Assembly (NCBI RefSeq): GCF_014049385.1
Contig: NZ_JACAOA010000011.1
Location: 1-64,000, forward strand
DNA: 64,000 nucleotides
Direction: 5' to 3'
From: Ruoffia halotolerans
GTDB taxonomy: Bacteria > Bacillota > Bacilli > Lactobacillales > Aerococcaceae
Shown piece by piece: positions 1-8,540 of the stretch; the first letter of the stretch is position 1, and each line of letters starts with the position of its first letter. A program made the translations under genes and the position numbers. The notes below the pieces were generated by a model that worked only from the letters and a program-made list of their open reading frames with translations, ran no database searches and was not told where the DNA came from.

Positions 1-53
1 TTAGATTAATATTATTAATCTTATATTAAATATCTAGAAAAGAGGAACATAAA

Positions 54-329
54 ATGAATGAAATTGATCGTAAGAGGTTACGACAGAAAATCTATATTTG
101 TGGTTATACCAACCAGCAATTAGCAAATGAAATAGGAGTGTCGCCTTCGACGATTTCGAACATCCTGTTAGGGCATACAAAACCTAAGTTCGAAGTGTTA
201 AGAGCACTTTTTGGGGCGTTGGAACTCTCTTTCGATGAGTTTGTTCAGATCTTCTTTCCTCATGAGTACCAATTAACCATCGATAAAGATTCTTTAGGAG
301 ACTTTGATCAAGGGCAGCCGTCACTATAG
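54..329 (+). CDS. XRE-family helix-turn-helix regulator
   Basis: This 91-residue protein is a small DNA-binding regulator. Residues about 5-62 form a Cro/CI-type helix-turn-helix: the TNQQLANEIGVSPSTISNILLG segment (split here for reading as TNQQLANEIG and VSPSTISNILLG) has the classic LA-x-E-x-G-VS-x-ST-IS pattern. There is no effector domain, only a short acidic tail. The ATG at 54 follows an AGAGGAA ribosome binding site. It lies 120 bp upstream of a sigma-factor-like gene on the same strand and may regulate it; that link is inference. No specific XRE subfamily was recognised. Confidence 0.8.
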   Translation: MNEIDRKRLRQKIYICGYTNQQLANEIGVSPSTISNILLGHTKPKFEVLRALFGALELSFDEFVQIFFPHEYQLTIDKDSLGDFDQGQPSL

Positions 330-369
330 ATAATTTTGTGAATTCATTGGCAGTTAATATAAACCAATT

Positions 370-402
370 GATATGTTATTTTTATCATATCGAGTATATA
401 AT
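370..402 (+). promoter_or_regulatory. Inverted repeat and -10 element before the sigma-factor gene
   Basis: GATATG (370-375) and CATATC (386-391) form a 6-bp inverted repeat with a 10-bp spacer, just upstream of a TATAAT at 397-402. No good -35 hexamer lies 16-18 bp upstream, so this may be an activator- or repressor-controlled promoter. The neighbouring XRE regulator is the obvious candidate binder. That is inference from position only. Confidence 0.35.
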
Positions 403-448
403 TATAAATGTCGTTGGTTTCTTTTGTCATTTATTAGGAGGTTTATAA

Positions 449-985
449 ATGGATTCGCGGAAAGAACATGAGAAATTATTGTCACAATTTGAGCCATTGC
501 TTTTTAAGACTTTAAGTCGAGTAAATATGCGACGCATCCATGCTGATTATGATGATTATCTCCAGGAGTTGCGTTTGAAATTATTAGCCCTTGCAGATAA
601 GTTTGATGGGGATCCATTTAAAGAGGATCTTGTTCGCTTCTTAGGCTTTGCGAAACAAGGTTTATATCGTTATACTTTGGATTTAATTCGAAAGTCAGCA
701 GAGAGCACAGATTTCGTCGGATCAGATGTCTCTGAATTAAGTGAATTATTGCATAGTGACTTTGTATTTGGTTTGAGCCCTGAAATTCAAGTGTTTATTG
801 AACAAGCGAATGAAGTGCTCACAGTTAAAGAACGAGAAATATTTGCTTACTTGATTCAGGGAGGATATACGGGTCAAGATATTGCGGATGAATTGGGAAT
901 AAGTCGTAAGATTATGAATAAGTACAAAAGTCGGATAAAAGAGAAGTTAATGCCATTGAAGGGCATGTTGCAGGGGAATCATTAA
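449..985 (+). CDS. Sigma-70-family factor, ComX/SigH-like
   Basis: This 178-residue protein has the size and layout of small alternative sigma factors. Residues about 8-70 look like a region 2 helix bundle (YDDYLQELRLKLLALADKF). Residues about 120-168 form a region 4 helix-turn-helix (LTVKEREIFAYLIQGGYTG, then QDIADELGISRKIMNKYKSR) that would bind the -35 element. Length and divergence resemble the ComX/SigH-like factors of Lactobacillales, some of which switch on competence genes; the competence role is inference. The ATG follows a perfect AGGAGG. A terminator at 1011-1046 ends the transcript, so it is probably monocistronic. Confidence 0.65.
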   Translation: MDSRKEHEKLLSQFEPLLFKTLSRVNMRRIHADYDDYLQELRLKLLALADKFDGDPFKEDLVRFLGFAKQGLYRYTLDLIRKSAESTDFVGSDVSELSELLHSDFVFGLSPEIQVFIEQANEVLTVKEREIFAYLIQGGYTGQDIADELGISRKIMNKYKSRIKEKLMPLKGMLQGNH

Positions 986-1010
986 TAAATAACTAAATAA
1001 GATTGTCGGA

Positions 1011-1046
1011 AGTCTCGTTGTTAAAAAACAACGGGGCTTTTTATTT
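1011..1046 (+). terminator. Intrinsic terminator of the sigma-factor gene
   Basis: A 12-bp stem, AGTCTCGTTGTT against AACAACGGGGCT with G-U pairs, is followed by TTTTTATTT. It lies directly after the sigma-factor gene and overlaps the end of the IS110 remnant. Confidence 0.8.
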
Positions 1047-1658
1047 GTGTACTAGCCTCTGTTGCAGCTGACCTAGTGCTTTTTCAACATTGTAATGGAT
1101 TCGTTCCTTTAATAGCTTATAGACAATTCTTAATAGTTTATGGGCACAGGCGATCACCGCTTTCATCTTAGATCCTTTATTGGATAATCGATAATATAAC
1201 TGATTAAAAGCTGGTTCCTTGGACCGACCGGTAACACCACCACTTCTTACTAACACTGTCTTTAGATAATTATTGCCCCTTGTCGTGCGAGAGGATTTCT
1301 TTATCCCAGCACTTTTATACGAACTTAAAGATAAACCTGCCCAAGAAGCTAAGTTTTCCACTGATGAAAAAGCATCGACGTTAGGACCAATCTCACCTAA
1401 AATTGTTGCGGCTCCTGTTTCTTTTATCCCTAGAACTTCCAAGAGGGGTTCATACTTGGTAGGGAAGTAATCTAAGATGTAGACTTCGATATCCTGAGTG
1501 AGTCGATCGATTTTCTGAGTACAAAAGCGATATCTATCCAAAGAATCTTCTAAAAGTAGACGATCCATTCGGATTATTTTACCATCTAGGGCCTGAAATA
1601 ACCCTTCCGGACTGGCCTTCAGGTCAGAACCAAATAAACAGGCAAGTAACCGATTCAA
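1041..1658 (-). pseudogene. IS110-family transposase, C-terminal fragment
   Basis: These 205 residues match the C-terminal part of IS110-family transposases (Transposase_20 region): LLEVLGIKETGAATILGEIG, then FSSVENLASWAGL, RTTRGNNYLKTVLV and ACAHKLLRIVYKLL. Full-length members are about 400 residues and carry an N-terminal RuvC-like DEDD domain. That half is missing, because only about 20 bp separate this fragment from the alcohol dehydrogenase gene. The protein therefore cannot be a working recombinase. No intact element ends or guide-RNA-like region were recognised. Confidence 0.75.
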
Positions 1659-1677
1659 AAGTTACCTGCCTGTTTGT

Positions 1678-2751
1678 TTACAATTTATTCAATTCTTCAA
1701 CTTCTTGTATTGCGCTGACGACCATTTCACGTGTGATCTCATACGGTGAAACCTTGATATCAGCCATGGTCATACACTTATCTATCATCTTATTGAAGTC
1801 TACCTCAGATGTCAGTTCTAACTGCTCTAAGTTTGTAGATAGATGAATGCTCTTCATGAATTCAAATAATTTATCGCGTGTTTCATATTGTTTGTCCATT
1901 GTAAGTAGGACTAACGCTCCATAACACGTCCATTCGCCATGCAAGTGCGTTTCTCCAGATTTAGTTGCTGTCGCTCCGTAATACAGCGCGTGAGCTAAGT
2001 TTGAATTGTAGTCGTTATCCACTAACACTGATGTTAAGGCCGTTGTACCGATAATTTCTTGTAGAACTTTGTCGATCGCAGGACTCGCTTTGTGCTCATT
2101 CGCCGCATCCATCGCTGCTTTTCCGTTCGCAAGCAACCGTTCATTACAGCCTTGGACAATTTTAACGCCTAGGTCATTCTCAAAAGATAACTCACGATCT
2201 CTTGCTGAAAATGTCGCCTCGATTTCTTTTGTAATTGCGTCACCAATCCCTGCCCATAAGTACTCAGTTGGTGCTTCAGCAATGACCGTACTATCTGCGA
2301 ATGAATGTATAGGTGGCTGCGCAAGCATTTCTAACCCGTGCATCTCGCCACTGTCTTCATATAAGACACACACTGCGGTGGTTGGTGCACAAGTAGAGGC
2401 AATCGTTGGGAATGAGAAAACAGGTTTGTCTAGTCTATGTGCCACTGATTTTACCGCATCAATGGCGCGACCACCGCCGACTGCAAACAACATATCCGCC
2501 TCTTTGACTGATTCAATTTCAGATAAACGGTCGATATTTGATAAGTTTGCATTTTTACCGTACCAAATCGTGTCTATGGCCTCTAATTCTGTTTTGGATA
2601 GAGCATTTAAAAGACGTTCTTGGCTAGCTTCTAAGGCTTTTTTACCCCCAATAATTGCAACTTTCGTTCCAAAAGGTGCACAGTAAGTGGCGATTTCGTC
2701 ATAGGCGTTTTCTCCGATGGTAAAGTTAGGTAAGTTTACAGTTAAAGTCAT
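1678..2751 (-). CDS. Iron-containing alcohol dehydrogenase family protein (glycerol dehydrogenase-like)
   Basis: This 357-residue cytoplasmic oxidoreductase belongs to the Fe-dependent ADH / glycerol dehydrogenase fold. The GGGRAIDAVK segment (about 93-102) is the glycine-rich NAD(P)-binding loop, and FPTIASTCAPTTAVCVLY follows it. The metal-binding region is visible as HALYYGATA and ETHLHGEWTCYG, which supply the usual histidines. Length matches the family. The substrate is not decided by sequence; glycerol or a hydroxy-acid/ketone is possible. The ATG follows AGAGAGGGA, and a clear promoter (2787-2815) precedes it. The IS110 remnant lies just beyond its 3' end. Confidence 0.8.
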   Translation of the reverse strand: MTLTVNLPNFTIGENAYDEIATYCAPFGTKVAIIGGKKALEASQERLLNALSKTELEAIDTIWYGKNANLSNIDRLSEIESVKEADMLFAVGGGRAIDAVKSVAHRLDKPVFSFPTIASTCAPTTAVCVLYEDSGEMHGLEMLAQPPIHSFADSTVIAEAPTEYLWAGIGDAITKEIEATFSARDRELSFENDLGVKIVQGCNERLLANGKAAMDAANEHKASPAIDKVLQEIIGTTALTSVLVDNDYNSNLAHALYYGATATKSGETHLHGEWTCYGALVLLTMDKQYETRDKLFEFMKSIHLSTNLEQLELTSEVDFNKMIDKCMTMADIKVSPYEITREMVVSAIQEVEELNKL

Positions 2752-2786
2752 TAAATCCCTCTCTTTATTATAATTTTTTAATCTTA

Positions 2787-2815
2787 ATTATAGGGGAATT
2801 TAATAAATATGGCAA
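2787..2815 (-). promoter_or_regulatory. Sigma-A promoter of the alcohol dehydrogenase gene
   Basis: On the minus strand TTGCCA (2815-2810) and TATAAT (2792-2787) are separated by exactly 17 bp. Position and orientation fit the gene starting at 2751. Confidence 0.7.
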
Positions 2816-2876
2816 GTGAACCTGATTAAAGATTGGATTTCTACTTTTTATCACGTAAGACATGAAGGATTCCGTT

Positions 2877-3212
2877 CTATATAAACTGGTCTCTTTCCGG
2901 CTTCCCGACAATGAAGGCAGCAACGGATAAGAGTGCCTGCACAGCCACAAAGAAGAGGTTTCCCGGCAGTTGTAAGATGGCCACAACATAGAAAAACGCG
3001 CCAGCTAAGACAAAGTTCCTCGAAGTGAAGACTAAGCCCACACCATTCATTAAAAATGCCAGTCCAACTGAAACAATGTGCGCAGTGAGTTGATCTGATA
3101 GATTGGGTTGAGTCGCAGACGCCGACTGGTCAACCGTTATATACAGGTAAATGAGATATAGAACACTTAAGATAAATGCAATAGTAGCAAAGGTACGGGC
3201 AATTTTCTTCAT
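2877..3212 (-). CDS. Small membrane protein of unknown function
   Basis: This 111-residue protein has three to four predicted membrane helices: about 9-27, 46-62, 66-83 and 87-103. It has a short polar loop (QSASATQPNLSDQ) after the first helix and a charged C-terminus (KPERDQFI). The ATG is preceded by AAGGGG. No family was recognised. It is transcribed in the same direction as the alcohol dehydrogenase, but that gene has its own promoter, so they need not be functionally linked. Confidence 0.6.
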   Translation of the reverse strand: MKKIARTFATIAFILSVLYLIYLYITVDQSASATQPNLSDQLTAHIVSVGLAFLMNGVGLVFTSRNFVLAGAFFYVVAILQLPGNLFFVAVQALLSVAAFIVGKPERDQFI

Positions 3213-3353
3213 TATACTAACCCCTTACTATTTAATAGCTGATAAAATTTAATAATGGTACTAGTTAACCATAGTATACTACATAATATTATAAAATAGA
3301 TAGGAAATTTGTTGAAAACTCATTTATTTTTAATTAAAATGGCAAAAATGTGC

Positions 3354-3516
3354 AACTCAAGCCAAATGGAGATACGGTTTGTCCTGAGTTGCTCCAACTC
3401 AAGCCAAATGGAGATACGGTTTGTCCTAAGTTGCTCCAACTCAAGCCAAATGGACGATCGGTTTGTCCTAAGTTGCTCCAACTCAAGCCAAATGAACCAT
3501 TGGTTTGTCTCCAGTT
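3354..3516 (+). repeat. Array A: four 42-bp palindromic tandem repeats
   Basis: Units begin at 3354, 3396, 3438 and 3480, exactly 42 bp apart. Each has a left arm close to AACTCAAGCCAAATGG, a short variable loop, a right arm close to CGGTTTGTCCTGAGTT and the linker GCTCC. The two arms are imperfect reverse complements, so each unit can fold as a hairpin. Units 1 and 2 share a loop; units 3 and 4 differ and the last unit is degenerate. The same family forms the larger arrays at 11186 and 32370. The open frames across it arise only because 42 is a multiple of 3. Confidence 0.9.
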
Positions 3517-3556
3517 TCATCCGCAAAAAATCCGCCTGCAAAAACAGAACAAACGT

Positions 3557-3585
3557 TTGGTTTAAACCTTGTGTTATGCTATAAT
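3557..3585 (+). promoter_or_regulatory. Promoter of the ATPase-helicase-TerB operon
   Basis: TTGGTT (3557-3562) and a consensus TATAAT (3580-3585) are spaced by 17 bp, about 35 bp upstream of the first gene and 40 bp after repeat array A. Confidence 0.65.
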
Positions 3586-3619
3586 CGGGGCGTATAGTTT
3601 TTAAAAGGGAGTGTATTTA

Positions 3620-4948
3620 ATGGCGGTGAAAGTTAGACGTAAAGACGCAGATAATATTATTAAAGCTTTGGAGGCAGGTGTCGTTCCAACAAGAGGGATC
3701 GAACATCTATTAGTGGGCCGACGCAACGAAGTGGAAGAAGTTATTCGTATCTTAGAATCTGTTTCAGAAGGAAATAGTGATTTGCGAATTTGGGTTGGAG
3801 ATTTTGGTAGCGGGAAAAGTTTCATGCTACAAACCATTCAAAATTTAGCTCAACAAAAAAACTTTGTGAGTTCAACGGTTGATTTAACACCGAACCGTCG
3901 ATTATATGCGAGTGATGGTAGTGCCGTTGCCTTATATAAAGAAATTATGAATAATTTAGTTACTAAAACAGCGCAATCAGGTAATGTTTTAAACACAATT
4001 ATCGAAGAGTGGCTGATGACTGTTTTTCAAAAGGTTGGGGCAGATAAAGGCATTAGTCAAGCTGATATGATGGATCCGAAGTATGCGGCTGATGTTGAAA
4101 ATACCATTCTGGATATTACTACCTCTTTCAAATCTGTCGGCTTATCTTATGAATTAGGCCAAGCTTTAATCAAATACTATCACGGCTTAATTAACAATCA
4201 ACGCCAGCTAACGGTTCAAGCAATACGCTGGTTACGAGGAGATATTCGCACAGTCACTGAAAGTAAAAAAGAGCTTGGGATTAACCAAATTATTAAAGAT
4301 GATAATTGGTATGACGCTCTGAAAACAATGGCTGAGTTATTCTTAGATATCGGCTACAGTGGTTTTGTTGTGAATTTTGATGAAGCGGTTAATTTATATA
4401 AATTAGCGAATGGAATTTCTAGAGAACGCAATTACGAGCGCGTGTTAAATATATATAATGAGTGTAAATCAGATGTGGCACGGGGATTATTTGTAAACTT
4501 CGGAGCGACTCGTAAGACAGTTTACGACCAACGCCGTGGAATGGCGAGTTACGGAGCTCTTCAAGGAAGACTCGGATTAGAAGAAAGTTTAGATTCTGAA
4601 TATATCAATACAGACCGAACAGCTTTAGCTTTGAAACCTCTAACGAATGAGGAAATTTATACGTTATTAGCAAACTTACTCAATGTGTATCAAGTGAATT
4701 ACGGTATAGAAATAGATTTTCCTGAAGCAGAAATTATTCGCTATATGGAAGCCCAATTAAACCGACCAGGTGCTGCAGAATTTTTAACACCGCGGGCTGT
4801 CATCAAAGATTTTATGGAAATACTCGCGATCACGCGTCAAAACCCAGGAGTGAAAGCTTCAGAGGCGCTTGAGAGTAAATTTGGTGAGTTAAGCGCACCA
4901 GTAGAAAAAGATGAAGACGATCATGACGATATCATCGAGGTAATTTAA
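3620..4948 (+). CDS. BrxC/BrxD-like P-loop ATPase (DUF2791)
   Basis: This 442-residue protein resembles the DUF2791 / BREX BrxC-BrxD ATP-binding family. A Walker A motif, GDFGSGKS, lies at residues 60-67, after an N-terminal segment (GIEHLLVGRRNEVEEVIRIL) typical of AAA+ ATPases. A Walker B-like VVNFDE lies near residue 250 and a sensor-like LFVNFGATRK follows. The C-terminus is acidic. The ATG at 3620 is chosen over a GTG at 3611 because AAGGGAG sits 8 bp upstream of it. The next gene starts 1 bp after its stop. No other BREX genes (pglX, pglZ) are present, so this is not a standard BREX locus. An ATPase working with the helicase is likely. Confidence 0.7.
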   Translation: MAVKVRRKDADNIIKALEAGVVPTRGIEHLLVGRRNEVEEVIRILESVSEGNSDLRIWVGDFGSGKSFMLQTIQNLAQQKNFVSSTVDLTPNRRLYASDGSAVALYKEIMNNLVTKTAQSGNVLNTIIEEWLMTVFQKVGADKGISQADMMDPKYAADVENTILDITTSFKSVGLSYELGQALIKYYHGLINNQRQLTVQAIRWLRGDIRTVTESKKELGINQIIKDDNWYDALKTMAELFLDIGYSGFVVNFDEAVNLYKLANGISRERNYERVLNIYNECKSDVARGLFVNFGATRKTVYDQRRGMASYGALQGRLGLEESLDSEYINTDRTALALKPLTNEEIYTLLANLLNVYQVNYGIEIDFPEAEIIRYMEAQLNRPGAAEFLTPRAVIKDFMEILAITRQNPGVKASEALESKFGELSAPVEKDEDDHDDIIEVI

Positions 4949-4949
4949 T

Positions 4950-7064
4950 ATGGATGCTTTCTCACGTTTGAACCGCTCACTAAGAGAGTATATTTATCAA
5001 AGTGGTTGGCAAGAATTGCGACCTATTCAGAAAAAAGCCATAACCTTTGCCCAAGAAAGTCCAAATAACTTTGTGATTGCTGCGCCGACGGCTTCAGGAA
5101 AGACTGAAGCGGCCTTCTTACCTGCGATGAATAGTATTGAAGATTGGGATACGGGCGTTCGAATAGTGTATATCTCACCTCTCATAGCCCTAATTAACGA
5201 CCAATTCAAGCGCTTGATGTCTTTGTGTAGTGAGATGGGTATTACCGTTACGAGTTGGCATGGCGAAGCCAATTCGTCCAAGAAGAAGAAATTACTGAAG
5301 AAACCGAATGGTATCGTGTTAATTACGCCGGAGTCCATTGAAGCAATGCTCGTTGGACGACCACATGAGGCTCGGACATTATTCGCTGAAACAGATTGGA
5401 TTATTATTGATGAAATCCATAGCTTTTTAGGTGAGAACCGAGGCATACAATTGCAATCCTTATTAAATCGTTTAGCAACTTATACACAAAGAGAACCACG
5501 TTGTATAGGTCTTTCTGCCACACTTAATCAAGATGACTACATTAATTTGAAGAGCTTTTTTCAAAATCAACGCGAGACGAGTATCATTGTTGATAGAGGT
5601 GCGAATGAAAGGGAGCACCAAGTGTTTTATTTTCCGAAAGCAAAAGGGGATATGCATTCTTTCAAACAAGAGATGGATGTGATTTATCAAGCTTCTTTGA
5701 AGGAGTCGATGTTAGTTTTCCCAAATAGTCGTAATAAAGTTGAGAAGATCGGGTCTAATTTAAATCAAAGAGCAGAGACGGATATGCAGAATTTTAGTTC
5801 GTATTTTGTTCATCATGCCTCTTTACCTAAGCAAACGCGATTATTCGCTGAAGAATTCGCAAAAGAAAGTCGCGGACGTAAATTTACAATCACTTGTACA
5901 TCTACTTTAGAATTGGGAATTGATATTGGTTCCGTTGATAGTGTGGTTCAATATGGGGCGCCACCCAATGTGTCCACCCTTTCTCAACGAATTGGGCGAA
6001 GTGGACGGCGAACAGGTGTGAATAAACTGCGCTTTATAGCCAATGAACCTTGGAGTTTACTTCAAGGCTTAGCGACAATTGAATTATTAGAGGAAGGACA
6101 ACTGGATAACACACCTGCCGTGAATAAACCTTATGACGTCTTAGCACATCAAATTATTTCTCTAGTCATTGAACATAATGGGCTAACGCGACCTAATTTA
6201 TTAACCGAATTAAGACGGGGGAAAGTTTGGGAAAAGATTACGGAAGAGGAAATCAATGAATTAATTGACAGTATGCTGTCCAAAGAATATTTAGAGTTGC
6301 TCGATAACTTTGAATTGATTTCTGGGTATGAAGCGCAGCCTCTACTTCGAATGGCTGAGTTTTATACGCAATTCTTTACAGAACCTGAACTAAGAGTCTA
6401 TCACCAGTTGCAACATATTGGAACGATTGCCTTAGAACCAGGCTTAAGACCTGGGGACAATATTTTATTAAGTGGGAAAGTCTGGCGAATTTTGGGCATT
6501 GAATTTGAACAGAAACAAGTTCATGTCATGCCTGCGAAAGTCGGGGAAGCTTACTTTGAATCACGGGATCGACAAGATGTGTCCAATATCGTGAGACAAA
6601 GAATGCGAGAGATACTTTACCGGGACGACCAATCTCGTTACAGCGGTGAAATCCGTTCAACGTTAAACCATCTTGCAGATAAGATCGTCTACCGAGATGG
6701 TTTTTATTATCAATTAACGGATCAAGGAGACCCGTGGTTAGTTACTTTTCTAGGGTCGAAAGCAAACCGGACGCTAGCTTACATGATTGAATTGTTTACC
6801 GGCCAGCGCGTTCGAATAAACGACCTACATGCGCCCACGTTAATGGGGAAAGATTTGGACCGGACAATGCAGGAAATTCGCGATACACTTGTGACTTATC
6901 AGCAATTTTATGAATTCTTTAACCGTGAAGATTCCTTACTCTTAGGTGAAACAAATCATTTAAAATACCAACAGCTAGTCCCACGGTCTTTAATGATTGA
7001 TTATGTGATTGAAAATCAACTGGACTTGATGACTGTTTTTGCTTATCTTAGTGAGATAGAATAA
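4950..7064 (+). CDS. DEAD/DEAH-box helicase, Lhr-like superfamily II
   Basis: This 704-residue helicase has a complete SF2 motif set: APTASGKT (motif I, 45-52), DEIH (II, 154-157), SAT (III, 189-191) and QRIGRSGRR (VI, 346-354). The ordering and the YISPLIALINDQ segment resemble Lhr-type DNA/RNA helicases. About 340 residues follow the core, enough for winged-helix and accessory domains. It begins 1 bp after the ATPase stop, so the two are translationally coupled. With the third gene it forms a compact operon of the kind proposed for phage defence or stress response. Nucleic acid unwinding is secure from motifs; the biological role is inference. Confidence 0.8.
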   Translation: MDAFSRLNRSLREYIYQSGWQELRPIQKKAITFAQESPNNFVIAAPTASGKTEAAFLPAMNSIEDWDTGVRIVYISPLIALINDQFKRLMSLCSEMGITVTSWHGEANSSKKKKLLKKPNGIVLITPESIEAMLVGRPHEARTLFAETDWIIIDEIHSFLGENRGIQLQSLLNRLATYTQREPRCIGLSATLNQDDYINLKSFFQNQRETSIIVDRGANEREHQVFYFPKAKGDMHSFKQEMDVIYQASLKESMLVFPNSRNKVEKIGSNLNQRAETDMQNFSSYFVHHASLPKQTRLFAEEFAKESRGRKFTITCTSTLELGIDIGSVDSVVQYGAPPNVSTLSQRIGRSGRRTGVNKLRFIANEPWSLLQGLATIELLEEGQLDNTPAVNKPYDVLAHQIISLVIEHNGLTRPNLLTELRRGKVWEKITEEEINELIDSMLSKEYLELLDNFELISGYEAQPLLRMAEFYTQFFTEPELRVYHQLQHIGTIALEPGLRPGDNILLSGKVWRILGIEFEQKQVHVMPAKVGEAYFESRDRQDVSNIVRQRMREILYRDDQSRYSGEIRSTLNHLADKIVYRDGFYYQLTDQGDPWLVTFLGSKANRTLAYMIELFTGQRVRINDLHAPTLMGKDLDRTMQEIRDTLVTYQQFYEFFNREDSLLLGETNHLKYQQLVPRSLMIDYVIENQLDLMTVFAYLSEIE

Positions 7065-7084
7065 TTTTGAAAGGAGGGTGTTCG

Positions 7085-8503
7085 ATGAAATTCATTCGTT
7101 ATGACGCCGTTAAAAATTGGAAGAGTAATAATCTTGAGGATATTATTGATGTAACTGATGAGATCCCGGAGAAAATCCAATTTGCGAAACCAATTGATAA
7201 AGGGATTGATTGGCTGGAATTTGTTGAAGTCGACCGTTATTATGATGAGTTAGTCTATTCGAGTGAGTTTCAAGAACTTGTGACTTCTTTATATTTAGAA
7301 GTCATGAAAGCGTTAGAACACCACTTTGAAAAGAGACGAAAAAACTTAAGGAAATTTATGCGACGATCAACGACCTATGCCTTTGATAACAATTACCTGT
7401 TCCAAGCCTTGTTTAAGTATTTACGCACACATATTATTTATCATTACCTACCTAGTTATGACACCTATTCAAGTTACGATACTTATTTACTTGAACAAGC
7501 CTTTGAACCAACGGATTTAAATGTCATCAGTGCTGTCATGGAGCAGTTTTTAAAAGACTTACCACCTGCAAGTCCTGAATTTCGGCAGTTGTTTGGATTG
7601 ACTGAATACGGGACAGAAGAAGTGTGGTGGGACATGGATGGGAAGTACCGTGAGGAAAACGACATGACCCAAGTGCAATTAAATATTATGCAATCAACCA
7701 CACCAAGGACAACAAAACCTTGGCTAGGTGAGCATAAAGATGAGATTGTTTCCCTCTATTTAAACTATTGGGAAATTATTACTTCTGACAAATGGGAAGA
7801 GGGACCTACGCGCAGTGATAAACGCAATCGGTTTATTTACCGTATTGTGAAGCGTCCTTTAAACCCATCTGCTGAGAATAAATATCATCGCTTCATGTCA
7901 TCCTTATTAAAAATAGCAGAAAATACGATACGGAAAAAACACAAAATGCGTCAGATTAAAGTTGAGGCCGATGAGGACAATCTTAGCCGTCGCTTCCGTA
8001 AAGCGGTATTTGAAGCAATTATGGCTCACAATGCTTCACTAATCGAAGTCGCAACGAAGAAACAACCTAAAGTTATCCGATTAAATCCAACAAAAATATC
8101 CGATTCACAAAAAGACTTATCTTCAGTTGTGAATATGATTAGTGATTTTGTAGGTGAAGATGATTTTGAAGAAGAAGAGCAAGTTGAAGTCGAAGTGAGT
8201 GAAGTGACTGAAGTGACTGAAGTGACTGAAACTAAGGACCAACCAGTAGATGAAAATCAAACTTACAAAGAATTTGTGAGACGACTTGTAAAGGAAACAT
8301 CACTCGGTGTGTCTGAAGTGGCAGAAACATGTCGAGAAAATGGGATGTTACTCAATGCCTTTATTCAAGCCGTGAATCAATTTTTATATGATGCTTTTGA
8401 AGATCAAGTAGTTTTAGTTGAAGGTGATGAGATTGTTGTCGATGAATTTTATATTGATGAATTAAATGAACTTGTTGAAAATGATTTTTCTGAGTTAGAC
8501 TAA
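7085..8503 (+). CDS. TerB_N/TerB_C-like protein of the ATPase-helicase operon
   Basis: This 472-residue protein has no membrane segments. The N-terminal third (YDELVYSSEFQELVTSLYLE) resembles TerB_N-type proteins. The acidic C-terminus (NQFLYDAFEDQVVLVEGDEI) resembles TerB_C. Between them lies a Glu-rich linker with a threefold VTE repeat encoded by GTGACTGAA copies near 8200-8233. In the TerB literature such proteins occur next to an SF2 helicase and a P-loop ATPase, which is exactly the arrangement here. The ATG at 7085 follows AAAGGAGGG and is preferred to an upstream TTG at 7067. Domain assignment is from remembered patterns and should be tested by profile search. Confidence 0.55.
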   Translation: MKFIRYDAVKNWKSNNLEDIIDVTDEIPEKIQFAKPIDKGIDWLEFVEVDRYYDELVYSSEFQELVTSLYLEVMKALEHHFEKRRKNLRKFMRRSTTYAFDNNYLFQALFKYLRTHIIYHYLPSYDTYSSYDTYLLEQAFEPTDLNVISAVMEQFLKDLPPASPEFRQLFGLTEYGTEEVWWDMDGKYREENDMTQVQLNIMQSTTPRTTKPWLGEHKDEIVSLYLNYWEIITSDKWEEGPTRSDKRNRFIYRIVKRPLNPSAENKYHRFMSSLLKIAENTIRKKHKMRQIKVEADEDNLSRRFRKAVFEAIMAHNASLIEVATKKQPKVIRLNPTKISDSQKDLSSVVNMISDFVGEDDFEEEEQVEVEVSEVTEVTEVTETKDQPVDENQTYKEFVRRLVKETSLGVSEVAETCRENGMLLNAFIQAVNQFLYDAFEDQVVLVEGDEIVVDEFYIDELNELVENDFSELD

Positions 8504-8504
8504 T

Positions 8505-8535
8505 AAAACCCACTCGGCTGAGTGGGTTTTGTTTT
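8505..8535. terminator. Bidirectional terminator between the TerB-like gene and degV
   Basis: A perfect stem ACCCACTC-GGCT-GAGTGGGT is flanked by A-rich and T-rich tails on both sides. It can end both convergent transcripts. Confidence 0.85.
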
Positions 8536-8540
8536 CGTAA

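Noticed and set aside
3620-8503. Complete BREX system
   Set aside because: Only a BrxC/D-like ATPase and a helicase are present; PglX, PglZ, BrxA, BrxB and BrxL are absent.
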